Shown piece by piece: positions 34,876 to 44,077 of a stretch of 64,000 bases of DNA. Source of the stretch: Roseiarcus sp963833955 (GTDB lineage: Bacteria; Pseudomonadota; Alphaproteobacteria; Rhizobiales; Beijerinckiaceae); the NCBI GenBank assembly GCA_963833955.1, contig CAWHZY010000008.1:389822-453821 (forward strand). Reading direction: 5' to 3'. The notes under the pieces are model-generated. The model had not been told where the DNA came from. It worked only from the letters and a program-made list of their open reading frames with translations, and did not search any database. The translations under genes and the position numbers were made by a program. Each line of letters starts with the position of its first letter. The stretch's first letter is position 1.

Positions 34876-36546
34876 GTGGCGAAGGTCGACGTGAAGGTTC
34901 CCGACATCGGCGACTTCAGTGACGTGCCGGTTATCGAGGTGCTGGTTAAGCCCGGCGACGTCGTCACGGTCGATCAGTCGCTGGTTACGCTCGAATCCGA
35001 CAAGGCCGCGATGGACGTCCCCTCGCCGGTGGCGGGTACGGTCGCGGAGATTGTCCTTAAGGTCGGCGACAAGGTGTCGATGGGCACGCTTGTCGCACGT
35101 GTCGAATCCGCGGCGGGGGAGACAGCGCCAGCTCCCGCCAAGGCGGCCCCATCGCCCGCAAAAGCCGCCGCCCCGGAGAAGACCGCCGCCGCCCCCGCCA
35201 AGGCAGCCGCCGCGTCCGCCCCGAAGGCCGCTTCGCCTGGTCCCTCGAAGTCTGCGCCAATCGACATAACGATCCCCGACATCGGCGACTTCAAGGACGT
35301 GCCGGTCATCGAGATTCTGGTGAAGGCCGGCGATACGGTCGAGGCGGAGCAGCCGATCGTAACGCTCGAATCCGACAAGGCGAGCATGGACGTGCCGTCG
35401 CCCGCGGCCGGCAAGATCACCGAGATTGTCGTCAAGGTCGGCGACAAAGTGTCGATGGGCTCGGTGGTCGGGAAGCTCGAGGCGGAAGGATCGGCTGGTT
35501 CGGTCTCGCCCGATCAGGAGGACGAGGCGGATGCGAAGGAAGAAGAGGACGCCGCCGAAGCGCCTGACACTTCGCCCGTTGCGCCAGGCGATCTGCCGCC
35601 CCGGCCGGCGAAAGCGGGAGCAGGCCCCGCCCTTCCCGATTTCTCGGGCGTATTCGCTGGCCCCGCGGTTCGACGGCTGGCGCGCGAGCTTGGCCTCGAT
35701 CTCACTCAGTTAAAGGGCACGGGCGAAAAGGGCCGCATCACCCGCGAGGACGTGAAAGCGGCGCTCTCCAGAGGCGCGGCCGCGCCTGCGGGAGGCGGCG
35801 GCGCGCTGCCTGCGGTTCCGCAGGTCGACTTCGCCAAATTCGGCCCGATCGAGACGGTCCCGCTTTCGCGCATCAAGAAGATTTCCGGCCCGCGGCTGCA
35901 CGCCTCATGGGTCAACATTCCGCATGTCACGCACACGGATGAAGCGGACATCACCGATCTCGACGCCTTCCGGAAGGCGCTCGACGAAGAGGCGAAGAAA
36001 GACAAGTCAAAGCCTTACCGGGTATCGCTGCTGCCGCTCCTCATGCGGGCGGCGGTCGCGGCGCTAAAAGCCTTTCCGACCTTCAACGCCGCTCTAAGTC
36101 CGAGCGGCGACTCCTTGATTTTGCGCCGCTATTGGCACATCGGCGTCGCGGTCGACACGCCCGACGGCCTCGTGGTCGCGGTCGTCAAGGATGTCGACCA
36201 GAAAGGCGTCATCGATATAGCCCGCGAGCTTGGGGCGCTCTCGGAAAAGGCGCGCGCCGGCAAGCTTGCGCCCGCTGAAATGCAGGGGGCGACCTTCACC
36301 ATCTCTTCGCTGGGCGGCATCGGGGGGACCGCGTTCACGCCCATCGTCAACGCCCCCGAGGTTGCGATCCTCGGCGTCGTGCGTTCGAAGATGGCGCCCG
36401 TCTGGGATGGAAAGGCGTTCCAGCCTCGTCTCATGCTGCCTTTATGCCTATCTTACGATCACAGAGTGATCGACGGCGCCGCGGGCGCGCGCTTCATGCG
36501 CCATCTCGCGAGCCTCCTGGAGGACATGCGGCGCATAATCTTATGA
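34876..36546 (+). CDS. aceF: Dihydrolipoamide acetyltransferase (pyruvate dehydrogenase E2)
   Basis: Core of the pyruvate dehydrogenase complex. 556 residues: two lipoyl domains with the modified lysines in LESDKAAMD (Lys43) and LESDKASMD (about Lys167), separated by Ala/Pro/Lys-rich linkers; an E1/E3-binding domain (AGPAVRRLARELGLDL ... GRITREDV, about 257-295); and the catalytic domain ending YDHRVIDGAAGARFM. GTG start with GAGGAGAGAG about 8 bases upstream. Second gene of the operon, 44 bp after aceE. Confidence 0.96.
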   Translation: MAKVDVKVPDIGDFSDVPVIEVLVKPGDVVTVDQSLVTLESDKAAMDVPSPVAGTVAEIVLKVGDKVSMGTLVARVESAAGETAPAPAKAAPSPAKAAAPEKTAAAPAKAAAASAPKAASPGPSKSAPIDITIPDIGDFKDVPVIEILVKAGDTVEAEQPIVTLESDKASMDVPSPAAGKITEIVVKVGDKVSMGSVVGKLEAEGSAGSVSPDQEDEADAKEEEDAAEAPDTSPVAPGDLPPRPAKAGAGPALPDFSGVFAGPAVRRLARELGLDLTQLKGTGEKGRITREDVKAALSRGAAAPAGGGGALPAVPQVDFAKFGPIETVPLSRIKKISGPRLHASWVNIPHVTHTDEADITDLDAFRKALDEEAKKDKSKPYRVSLLPLLMRAAVAALKAFPTFNAALSPSGDSLILRRYWHIGVAVDTPDGLVVAVVKDVDQKGVIDIARELGALSEKARAGKLAPAEMQGATFTISSLGGIGGTAFTPIVNAPEVAILGVVRSKMAPVWDGKAFQPRLMLPLCLSYDHRVIDGAAGARFMRHLASLLEDMRRIIL

Positions 36547-36571
36547 CCGCGGCCCGATAGAAAGATGAGGC

Positions 36572-38362
36572 ATGGCGAACGAAATCCGGCTTCCCGACAT
36601 CGGCGACTTCAAGGATGTGCCGATCATCGAAATCCTCGTCGCGCCTGGCCAGGCCGTTCGCAAGGACGAGACGCTCCTGACGCTCGAAAGCGACAAGGCG
36701 AGCATGGATGTGCCGGCGCCCGAGGATGGCGTGATCGGCGAAATCCGCGTCAAGGTCGGCGACAAGGTCTCCCAGGGCGACGTGCTGGCGACCTATTCGG
36801 GCGGCAAAGACACGAAGCAGACGGCAGCGCCCAAGGCGGCCGGGCCCGCTGGCGATGCTCAGGGCGGCGGCGTCGAAATCCAGGAGCCGGCTCCGAAGGC
36901 CGCTCGGCCCGCTGGCCCGCCGCCGAAGCCAGCGGCCGATCCGGGCGGGCAGGCTGATTTCGAGGCCGACATCCTGGTTCTGGGGGCCGGGCCGGGCGGC
37001 TACACCGCCGCCTTCCGCGCCGCCGACCTGGGGCAGAACGTCGTTCTGGTCGACTCGCGACCCACGCTTGGCGGGGTCTGTCTCAACGTCGGCTGCATCC
37101 CCTCCAAGGCGCTCTTGCATGTCGCCAAGGTCGTCGATGACGCCAAGGCCATGGGTTCGCACGGGGTGAGCTTCGGCGCGCCAACCTTTGACCCTACCGC
37201 CATTCGCGGCTGGAAGGATGGCGTGGTCAAGCGGCTGACCGGCGGCCTCGTCGGCCTCGCCAGGCAGCGAAAAGTGAAGACGGTCATGGGTGAGGGCAAG
37301 TTCACCTCGCCCAACACCCTGCGCGTCGAAACGGCGGAGGGCGCGCGGGTCGTGCGTTTCAACAAGGCGATCATCGCCGCCGGCTCCGAACCCGCCGCGC
37401 CCGGGTTCATTCCCGCCGACCCGCGCATCTGGGATTCGACGGCGGCGCTCGCGATCAGCTTCATCCCGAAGCGCATGCTGGTGCTCGGCGGCGGCATCAT
37501 CGGTCTCGAAATGGCGACGGTCTATCATGCGCTGGGCGCCGGGATCACCGTGATCGAGATGATGGACCAGTTGATGCCGGGGGCCGATCCCGACATCGTC
37601 GCCCCGCTCGCCAAGCGCATTGGCAAGCTCTACGAGAAGATCCTGCTCAAGACGAAAGTGACCGCGGTCAAGGCGGAGCCGGACGGGCTCAAGGTCAGTT
37701 ACGAAGGTCCCGACGGCGCGAAGACCGAGACTTTCGACGCGATCCTGGTGTCCGTCGGGCGGCGCCCCAACGGCGCGCGCATCGGCGCGGCCGCGGCGGG
37801 CGTCGCCGTCGATGAGCGCGGCTACATCGCCGTCGACCGGCAGATGCGCACCAACGTGCCGCATATCTTCGCCATCGGCGACATCGTCGGCCAGCCGATG
37901 CTGGCGCATAAGGCGACCCATGAGGCCAAGGTCGCCGCGGAGGTCGCCAGCGGACACAAATCCTCGTTTGACGCCAAGGCGATCCCGTCGGTTGCTTACA
38001 CCGATCCGGAAGTCGCATGGGCCGGCGTGACGGAGAGCGAAGCCAAGGCGAAGGGGATCAAATACGGCAAGGCCGTCTTCCCGTGGGCGGCAAGCGGACG
38101 GTCGCTCTCGCTCGGCCGCGACGAGGGCCTGACCAAGACCCTGTGGGATGAAGCGACCCAGCGTCTGATCGGCTGCGGCATTGTGGGCCCGAACGCGGGC
38201 GACCTCATCGCCGAGGCGGGGCTGGCGATCGAGATGGGGGCCGAAGCCGAGGACGTCGGCCTCACCATTCATCCGCACCCGACCCTCTCGGAGACCTTCG
38301 CCATGTCGGCCGAAGCCTTCGCCGGCACGCTGACCGACCTCTATATCCCGAAGAAGAAGTAG
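36572..38362 (+). CDS. lpdA: Dihydrolipoyl dehydrogenase (E3) with N-terminal lipoyl domain
   Basis: FAD enzyme that reoxidises dihydrolipoamide with NAD. 596 residues, because a lipoyl domain (LESDKASMD, Lys42) and an Ala/Pro linker of about 120 residues precede the usual E3. E3 motifs: FAD loop VLGAGPGGYTAAFRAAD, redox disulfide GGVCLNVGCIPSK, NAD loop GGGIIGLEMATV, FAIGDIVGQPMLAHKA and the C-terminal HPHPTLSETF with the catalytic His. This fusion is typical of E3 encoded with homodimeric E1. Confidence 0.96.
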   Translation: MANEIRLPDIGDFKDVPIIEILVAPGQAVRKDETLLTLESDKASMDVPAPEDGVIGEIRVKVGDKVSQGDVLATYSGGKDTKQTAAPKAAGPAGDAQGGGVEIQEPAPKAARPAGPPPKPAADPGGQADFEADILVLGAGPGGYTAAFRAADLGQNVVLVDSRPTLGGVCLNVGCIPSKALLHVAKVVDDAKAMGSHGVSFGAPTFDPTAIRGWKDGVVKRLTGGLVGLARQRKVKTVMGEGKFTSPNTLRVETAEGARVVRFNKAIIAAGSEPAAPGFIPADPRIWDSTAALAISFIPKRMLVLGGGIIGLEMATVYHALGAGITVIEMMDQLMPGADPDIVAPLAKRIGKLYEKILLKTKVTAVKAEPDGLKVSYEGPDGAKTETFDAILVSVGRRPNGARIGAAAAGVAVDERGYIAVDRQMRTNVPHIFAIGDIVGQPMLAHKATHEAKVAAEVASGHKSSFDAKAIPSVAYTDPEVAWAGVTESEAKAKGIKYGKAVFPWAASGRSLSLGRDEGLTKTLWDEATQRLIGCGIVGPNAGDLIAEAGLAIEMGAEAEDVGLTIHPHPTLSETFAMSAEAFAGTLTDLYIPKKK

Positions 38363-38364
38363 CG

Positions 38365-38475
38365 GTTCCCCTTCTCCCTCTGGGAGAAGGTGGCCGGCGA
38401 AGCCGGTCGGATGAGGGTACCGCGCGCCCTCATCCGTCGCCTTCCCCCGGAGGGGGAAGGGGGAGCCCCTCACTG
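38365..38475. repeat. Dispersed palindromic repeat after lpdA
   Basis: CCCTTCTCCCTCTGGGAGAAGG forms a hairpin at about 38370-38391, and CTTCCCCCGGAGGGGGAAGG another at about 38442-38461, with GGATGAGGG/CCCTCATCC arms between. The same phrases recur at 47577-47715, so this is a dispersed family. It could also end the aceE-aceF-lpd transcript. Confidence 0.55.
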
Positions 38476-38550
38476 TGCCTTTTCGCCGCCCCATCAAGCC
38501 CGTATATGTTCGCAAGCTCGTGCGGTTCATCGACGCCGTAAGGAATTCGA

Positions 38551-38769
38551 ATGCGAAAGCCTGAATATGCAGTCATCGAGCCGCTTTCCGAGGAAGATGG
38601 CGGCGGATTCCTTGCGACTGTTCCCGACCTGCCTGGTTGCATGATCGACGGCGACACTCGCGTGGAGGCCGCGCGCAACGTCGATGACGCCATCGCTGCC
38701 TGGCTCGAAGAAGCACGGTCGGTTGGCCGCGCGATACCCGAGCCGCGAGCGGCGCTGCGTACAGCTTGA
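38551..38769 (+). CDS. HicB-like antitoxin, orphan
   Basis: A 72-residue protein with the HicB RNase-H-like half: YAVIEPLSEEDGGGFLATVP, DLPGCMIDGDTRVEAARNV and AIAAWLEEA. It lacks a C-terminal DNA-binding domain. HicB normally neutralises the small mRNA interferase HicA, but no HicA frame (double-stranded-RNA-binding-like, with GSHH) was found on either side. It may be a solitary HicB used as a regulator. The stop overlaps the next TTG start. Confidence 0.75.
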   Translation: MRKPEYAVIEPLSEEDGGGFLATVPDLPGCMIDGDTRVEAARNVDDAIAAWLEEARSVGRAIPEPRAALRTA

Positions 38770-39635
38770 GGGTCTTCTTCTTCGGTCTCGGCTATTGCGC
38801 CCGGCGGCTCGTTCAGCGCGAGCCCTGGATCGAGGCGAGCGGAACGGCGCGGAGCGCGGAGACCGTCGCCGCGCTCCGTCGCGAGGGGATCGAAGCCTAT
38901 GGGTTCGATGGCGTCGAGGCGGAGCCGGGATTAGAGCCGGCGCTCGGAAAGGCCGAGGCGATCGTCGTCTCGATCCCGCCGCGCGATGGGGCAGGGGCGG
39001 CGCTCGATCGCTTCGGGCCCGCGATCGCCGCTGCGTCGGCGCTCGAGCGCATCGTCTATTATTCGACCATCGGGGTTTACGGCGATTCCGGCGGCGCGTG
39101 GGTCGACGAGACCAGTGCGACGCGGACGCGCACGGCGCGCGGACGAGCCCGCCTGGAGGACGAGGCCCGCTGGACGGCGGCGGCAAGGGCGCAGGGAGCG
39201 GAAGCCGACATCCTGCGCCTCGCCGGCATCTATGGGCCCGGCCGCAATGCGCTCATCAATCTGGCCCATGGCGAGGCGCGGCGGATCATCAAGCCTGGGC
39301 AGGTGTTCAACCGTGCGCATGTCGATGACATCGCTGAGATTTCCCGACTCGTCCTCACGCGCGGCCTTAAGGGCCGGATCTGGAACGTCGCGGACGAGGA
39401 GCCGGCTCCCCCGCAAGACGTGATCGCCTATGCGGCGGCGCTGCTCGGGCTCGAGCCGCCGCCCGAGGAGCTGTTCGACCAGGCGCGGCTCTCGCCGATG
39501 GGGCGCGAGTTCTACGCCGACAACAAGCGGGTTTCGATCGCTAAAGCCAGGGCCGAACTGGGATTTGCACCCGCCTATCCGACCTATCGCGAGGGGCTCA
39601 AGGCTCTGGCCGAAGCCGGAGAGGGTCAGGGCTGA
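38766..39635 (+). CDS. NAD-dependent epimerase/dehydratase family protein (YeeZ-like SDR)
   Basis: Extended short-chain dehydrogenase of 289 residues with a truncated nucleotide loop FFFGLGYCARRLV, YYSTIGVYGDSGGAWVDE, ILRLAGIYGPGRNALINL and FNRAHVDDIAEI. The YxxxK of classical members is not evident, as in the YeeZ group, whose substrate is unknown. TTG start overlaps the hicB-like stop (TTGA), giving tight coupling. An iteron element starts 10 bp after the stop. Confidence 0.85.
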   Translation: MRVFFFGLGYCARRLVQREPWIEASGTARSAETVAALRREGIEAYGFDGVEAEPGLEPALGKAEAIVVSIPPRDGAGAALDRFGPAIAAASALERIVYYSTIGVYGDSGGAWVDETSATRTRTARGRARLEDEARWTAAARAQGAEADILRLAGIYGPGRNALINLAHGEARRIIKPGQVFNRAHVDDIAEISRLVLTRGLKGRIWNVADEEPAPPQDVIAYAAALLGLEPPPEELFDQARLSPMGREFYADNKRVSIAKARAELGFAPAYPTYREGLKALAEAGEGQG

Positions 39636-39645
39636 AAGCGCCAAA

Positions 39646-39907
39646 TAAACGCCAATAAGCGTCAGCAAACGCTAATAAACGTTAGTAAAAATGCTAGCGT
39701 TTAATAGCGTTTATTTTTCTGAAATCAGCCTTTTCAATGGGTTACGGCCGTTTGGAGTCAAGAAATCCTTTCCCGTCTCAAGACCCGGCGCGAATGTCGC
39801 CGACGGTCTCCCCTTTCATCCTCCTCGTCGCGCGCCGCGCGCCCCTCCACGGGCTCTTGTGTCCGGCCAAGGAGAACGTATAACACGGATTTCTGTTTTT
39901 TCCAAGC
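39646..39907 (-). repeat. Iteron element, copy C (reverse orientation)
   Basis: Same orientation as copy B. On the + strand: TAAACGCCAA, TAAGCGTCAG, CAAACGCTAA, TAAACGTTAG (39646-39685), spacer TAAAAATG (39686-39693), CTAGCGTTTA and ATAGCGTTTA (39694-39713); total 68 bp. CAATGGGTT is at 39735-39743, and the promoter-like block (minus strand GCTTGGAAAAAACAG and GTTATAC) at 39878-39907. It fills most of the gap between the epimerase and the second efflux operon; 39908-40134 shows nothing else. Confidence 0.85.
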
Positions 39908-40134
39908 AACTGTCAAAAAAATTTCGCTGCCCGCCATTCGCTCCGCCGATGGACAGCTTGGTCAGAGCTTGGAAGGGATGTGAGGCGGCGACTGCATCGA
40001 GGAGTCGCAGCCCCGTCGGGGACCGCCCCAAGTCGAGGGGCAGTCCGCCGCCTTCCGCGGACCGCGATGGTGATGACCTGGGAATTGAGCGGGAACTGGG
40101 CGAGAGGGCCTGGTGGAATTCACCCAGCGTCAAC

Positions 40135-41724
40135 TCAGTGCGCGGCGGGCGCGGGACCCCCGCCGAGCTTGACCTTGCGGAGGCTCATGGCCAGCGGAAC
40201 GGCGGCGAGCGAGAGGAGCATCAGCACCCAGAACACGTCCACGTAGGATAGAAACGCGGATTGGTTTTGCACCTGCTGGCCGATCCAGGCGGTCGCCCGC
40301 GCCTGCGCGTCCCCCGGCGAGAAGCCGTGCAAGGCGAAATAGTGCGTCACCTGTTGCAGCGTGTTCTGATATTGCGGGCTCGACGGGGTGATGTGCTCGA
40401 TGAGCCGGCTCTGATGGAACTGCTCGCGATGCGTGAGCACGTTGGAAGCAAGCGAGACGCCGATCGAGCCGCCCGTATTGCGCGCCGCGTTGATCAGGGC
40501 CGAGGCCATGTCCACCCTGTTTGACGGAATCCCGTCGTAAGAGGCGGCGATGATTGGGATAAAGATGAGGGGCAGACCGACGCCCAGCGCCATGCGGGTT
40601 TTGGCGAGCGTCCAGAAATCGAGATCGGCGTAGACGTTAGTGAGCTGATACATCGAGATCGCGGCGAAGATCGCGCCGGTCATGATCAGGTATTTCGGCT
40701 GGACCCGGCCGGAAATCTGCCCGACGATGAACATCATCGCCATCGTCACGAGGCCGCCTGGCGACAGCACCAGACCAGCCCAGGTCGCGGTGTAGCCGAA
40801 CTCGGTCTGGACCATGAGCGGCAGGAATTGCGTGGTCGCGTAGAGGATCGCCCCGGTCGCCCCCATCACCAGGAAGCAGGCGCCGAACTGACGCGACCCG
40901 ACCATCCGCATGTCGATCATCGGATCCTTGCGGCTCAATTCCCAGGGAATCATGAGCACGAACGCAAGCGCGCAAATCACTGTGAAGGTGACGATAAAGT
41001 TGGATCCGAACCAGTCATCCTCGAGCCCGCGGTCGAGCACGACCTCGAGCGCGCCGAGGAACGTCGCCACCAACAGAAAGCCGATCACGTCGAACCGGGC
41101 TTGCCTGGCCGCATTCGGTTTGTCCGCGGGGAGAAGGGCGGCGATGAGCGCGATCGTGGCGAGGCCGACCGGGCCATTGATCAAGAAGCACCAGCGCCAG
41201 GTGTACGTATCGGCGAGCCAGCCGCCGAGCGTCGGGCCGACCACTGGCGCGACAACGACGGCGACGCCGAACAAGGCGAAGGCCTGGCCGCGCTTATGCG
41301 GCGGGAAGGCGTCGGCCAAAATCGACTGCGACACCGGCACCATGCCGCCGCCGGCCAGACCTTGCAGGACGCGGAACAAGAGCAACGAGTTGAGATTCCA
41401 GGCTTGCGCGCACAGGATCGAACTCACGCTGAACAGCCCGAGGCAAATCAGAAAGAAGGTCTTGCGGCCAAAGAGGCGGGCCAGGAACGGGCTTGCCGTC
41501 AGGCTGATGGCGTTGGAGACGAGATAGCTCGTCACCACCCAGGACGCTTCGTCCGAGCTGACCCCCATGCCGCCAGCGATATAGGGCAGGACCACGTTGG
41601 CGATCGTGGTGTCGAGCACCTCCATGAAGGCCGCAAGCGCGACCAGAACGGCGATGATCCACGGGTTCGTCGGCGCCGCGCTGCTCGCGGCCGGAGCGCC
41701 GGCCTGGGCGGTCGTGTCACTCAC
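40135..41724 (-). CDS. DHA2 family multidrug efflux MFS permease (EmrB-like), second copy
   Basis: Fourteen-helix drug exporter, about 529 residues: EVLDTTIANVVLPYIAGG, motif A ARLFGRKTFF, GPTLGGWLADTYTWRWCFLING. Only family-level similarity to the protein at 26348-27916. I start it at GTG 41724, which overlaps the fusion-protein stop and has GGAGG five bases upstream; GTG 41739 is possible. Operon with the fusion protein. Confidence 0.92.
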   Translation of the reverse strand: MSDTTAQAGAPAASSAAPTNPWIIAVLVALAAFMEVLDTTIANVVLPYIAGGMGVSSDEASWVVTSYLVSNAISLTASPFLARLFGRKTFFLICLGLFSVSSILCAQAWNLNSLLLFRVLQGLAGGGMVPVSQSILADAFPPHKRGQAFALFGVAVVVAPVVGPTLGGWLADTYTWRWCFLINGPVGLATIALIAALLPADKPNAARQARFDVIGFLLVATFLGALEVVLDRGLEDDWFGSNFIVTFTVICALAFVLMIPWELSRKDPMIDMRMVGSRQFGACFLVMGATGAILYATTQFLPLMVQTEFGYTATWAGLVLSPGGLVTMAMMFIVGQISGRVQPKYLIMTGAIFAAISMYQLTNVYADLDFWTLAKTRMALGVGLPLIFIPIIAASYDGIPSNRVDMASALINAARNTGGSIGVSLASNVLTHREQFHQSRLIEHITPSSPQYQNTLQQVTHYFALHGFSPGDAQARATAWIGQQVQNQSAFLSYVDVFWVLMLLSLAAVPLAMSLRKVKLGGGPAPAAH

Positions 41725-43142
41725 GCCCGCCTCCACCACCGATCCAGGTCCGCCCTCAGCCGCTCATAGAGCGTAGGCTTGGGGTCGACGCGCACCGTCG
41801 GCACGACCGACATTCCCGGGCCGAGCGCGACGTCGGTCGGCGGATTGTCCAGGATGATCTTGACCGGCACCCGCTGCACGATCTTGACGTAATTGCCGGT
41901 CGCGTTTTCGGGCGGCAGCAGCGAGAAGGCCGGGCCGGAGCCGGGTTGGACGCTATCGAGATGGCCATGGAAATGGCGCTCCGGATAGGCGTCGATCTCG
42001 AGGTCGACCGGCTGGCCCGGCCGCATCCGGTCGAGCTGCGTCTCCTTATAGTTGGCGACCACCCAGATGTCGTCGGGCACGAACATCGAAAGGTTCGTGC
42101 CGGCCTGGGCATATTCGCCGACGGCCCCGGAAAGGTTGACGACGCGGCCGGGCTGGTCGGCGGTCACGGTCGTGTAAGAGAGGTTGAGCTTGGCCTGGTC
42201 GAGTTGGGCCTTCGCTTGGGCAAGCGTCGCCTCCTGCGAGGTGCGCTGCGCCCTCAGCGTGTCGATCTGCCGCTGCGCCACTTTGAGCGCGGCTTGCGCG
42301 CTGTCGACGGTGGCCTGCTGGGCTTTGAGATTCTGGACGTCCGTGGTGCCCTGTTGGGCCGTCGCCCAGCCCTGCTTGACGAGCGGCTGGTCGCGTCCCC
42401 AGGTGACCCGCGCGAGCTCCATATTCGCCTGCGCCTGAGCGACCTGCGCCTGGGCCGAGGAAATCTGCGCGTCCTGGGTCGCGATCTGGGCATCGACATT
42501 GTGAATGCCGGCTTCCGCCCCCGCGACCTGAGCCTGCGCCTGCGCGAGCGCGGTGAGGTAGTCGCGCGGGTCGATGCGGGCGATCACGTCGCCTGTGTTG
42601 ACGTGCTGATTGTCGGTAACCGGAACCGCGACGACATAGCCCGCGACCTTGGGGGCGAGCGCAAACTGGCGAGCCGCGATGAACGCGTCGTCGGTCGATT
42701 CGAAATGCGAGGCATTGTCCCAGTAGACGTAAGACGCCGCCCCGGCGGCGAGGAGGAGGATGAGCCCCCCGCCCGCCATGAGGGGATGCCGGCGGAGGAA
42801 GCTCTTGCGCGGCTTGTCGTCGGGCTTGTCTTGCTTTTCGTCGGGCTTCGTCTCCGTCGAAGCCGGCGGCTCGCCGGGTTCGCCTTCTTTTTCTAAAGGC
42901 TTAGCCGGGCGCTCGGTCTTCTCGCCGGGCTCGGCGGGGCGGACGGGAGTTTCGATTGGGCGTTCCGCCGCGGGCGACTCCTCCTCCGGCGCTTCCGCCG
43001 GGGGAGCGCGCAAAGAGATAATGTCCCGCTTGGGGCTCGCGGCGCCTCCGGTGCGCGGCGGCGAGACCTTGTCCCAATCGACTTCGGACGCAGGCGCGTC
43101 CCTGTACATTTTTTGGCCGCCGTCCTGAATCCTGCGCGCCAT
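41721..43142 (-). CDS. HlyD/EmrA family membrane fusion protein, second copy
   Basis: 473 residues: a long charged cytoplasmic N-terminus (about 110 residues, rich in Pro, Glu, Lys), one membrane helix (LMAGGGLILLLAAGAASYVYW), HFESTDDAFIAARQFALAP, a coiled-coil hairpin rich in Gln/Ala, and VTADQPGRVVNLSGAVGEYA. Adaptor for the permease encoded next; transcribed away from the TetR gene, which is its likely repressor. Confidence 0.9.
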   Translation of the reverse strand: MARRIQDGGQKMYRDAPASEVDWDKVSPPRTGGAASPKRDIISLRAPPAEAPEEESPAAERPIETPVRPAEPGEKTERPAKPLEKEGEPGEPPASTETKPDEKQDKPDDKPRKSFLRRHPLMAGGGLILLLAAGAASYVYWDNASHFESTDDAFIAARQFALAPKVAGYVVAVPVTDNQHVNTGDVIARIDPRDYLTALAQAQAQVAGAEAGIHNVDAQIATQDAQISSAQAQVAQAQANMELARVTWGRDQPLVKQGWATAQQGTTDVQNLKAQQATVDSAQAALKVAQRQIDTLRAQRTSQEATLAQAKAQLDQAKLNLSYTTVTADQPGRVVNLSGAVGEYAQAGTNLSMFVPDDIWVVANYKETQLDRMRPGQPVDLEIDAYPERHFHGHLDSVQPGSGPAFSLLPPENATGNYVKIVQRVPVKIILDNPPTDVALGPGMSVVPTVRVDPKPTLYERLRADLDRWWRRA

Positions 43143-43188
43143 TGGCCGAAACTCCCGAGAAACTCGCTCTCTTAACGTCCGCGAAACG

Positions 43189-43207
43189 AAACTGTTCCGT
43201 TCAGTTT
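43189..43207. promoter_or_regulatory. Inverted repeat in the emrAB-tetR divergent region
   Basis: AAACTG (43189-43194) and CAGTTT (43202-43207) flank seven bases, giving a 19-bp dyad midway between the divergent fusion-protein and TetR starts. This is the size and position of a TetR-family operator. Confidence 0.55.
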
Positions 43208-43295
43208 ACTTTGGTGAGGGCGCACCCTAAATCAAGGGCCCAAATTCCAGAGTTCGCGGTTTATTGAAGGGATCGCGACGGAAGGCGAAGGAGCG

Positions 43296-44054
43296 ATGGA
43301 AGCGGACACCGCCGAGGAAAGACGCGAGGCTAGCCGGGGCGCTGTGCGTTACGGCCGCCCTCCGCGCGAACATGCCGGCCAGGTCGAGGAGAGAATCCTC
43401 GACGCGGCCGGTCGCGTTTTTCTCGAACACGGCTTCCAGGGCGCGAGCGTTGACGAAATCGCCGAGGTCGCCTCAGCCGGGAAGCCGACCATCTACGCCA
43501 GATTTCCGGGCAAGCAGGCGTTGTTCACCGCGGTGATCGAGCGCCTCGTGCGCCGAAACACGAGTCTCGACGCCCTCTCCTGCGCCGGCGGTTCGCTTGA
43601 GCAGCGGCTCGACGCTCTTGCCGCCGTCCTTCTGATGAGGGTGCTAAGCCCGGAAACGATCGGGCTCATCCGGGTCGCGGTCGCCGAAGCGCGCCGGTTT
43701 CCGGACCTCGCGACCAGCGTCAGCTGCATGGGTCGCCAACGCCCGACCGAGGCCGTGGCCCGTCTGTTTGGCGAACTGGCGGCGTCTGACGCCATCGGGG
43801 CTTCGCCCGCGTTCGCGCAGGAAAAGCTCCCGGAGACGGCGCGCCGGTTTCTCGACCTGGTGGTGTTGCCGATGCTGGTGCGGGCGCTGTTCGGCGAGGA
43901 TCTGGCTGCGCTACGCGCGGAGATCGAGCCGCATGCCGCGCGGTCGGTCGCTTTCTTCCTCGCCGCGTGCGGCCATGGCGGGCCGCCGGCTCTCGGACTG
44001 GCGAGGCCAGCAAACGCAGAGCTGCCCGGTGGCCACGGCGCCGTCGGCGGATAA
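43296..44054 (+). CDS. TetR/AcrR family transcriptional regulator
   Basis: 252 residues with the helix-turn-helix near the N-terminus: ILDAAGRVFLEHGFQGASVD, EIAEVASAGKPTIYARFPGK, then a ligand domain (TetR_C type). A basic lead of about 25 residues precedes the fold. Divergent from the EmrAB operon and probably its repressor. The end lies 23 bp from the stop of the CBS-BON gene on the other strand. Confidence 0.9.
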   Translation: MEADTAEERREASRGAVRYGRPPREHAGQVEERILDAAGRVFLEHGFQGASVDEIAEVASAGKPTIYARFPGKQALFTAVIERLVRRNTSLDALSCAGGSLEQRLDALAAVLLMRVLSPETIGLIRVAVAEARRFPDLATSVSCMGRQRPTEAVARLFGELAASDAIGASPAFAQEKLPETARRFLDLVVLPMLVRALFGEDLAALRAEIEPHAARSVAFFLAACGHGGPPALGLARPANAELPGGHGAVGG

Positions 44055-44077
44055 GACGCCCGCGCTCGCCAAGCCTG

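Noticed and set aside
38459..38550. HicA toxin upstream of the HicB-like gene
   Set aside because: The short frame there (KPVYVRKLVRFIDAV) lacks the HicA fold residues such as GSHH.
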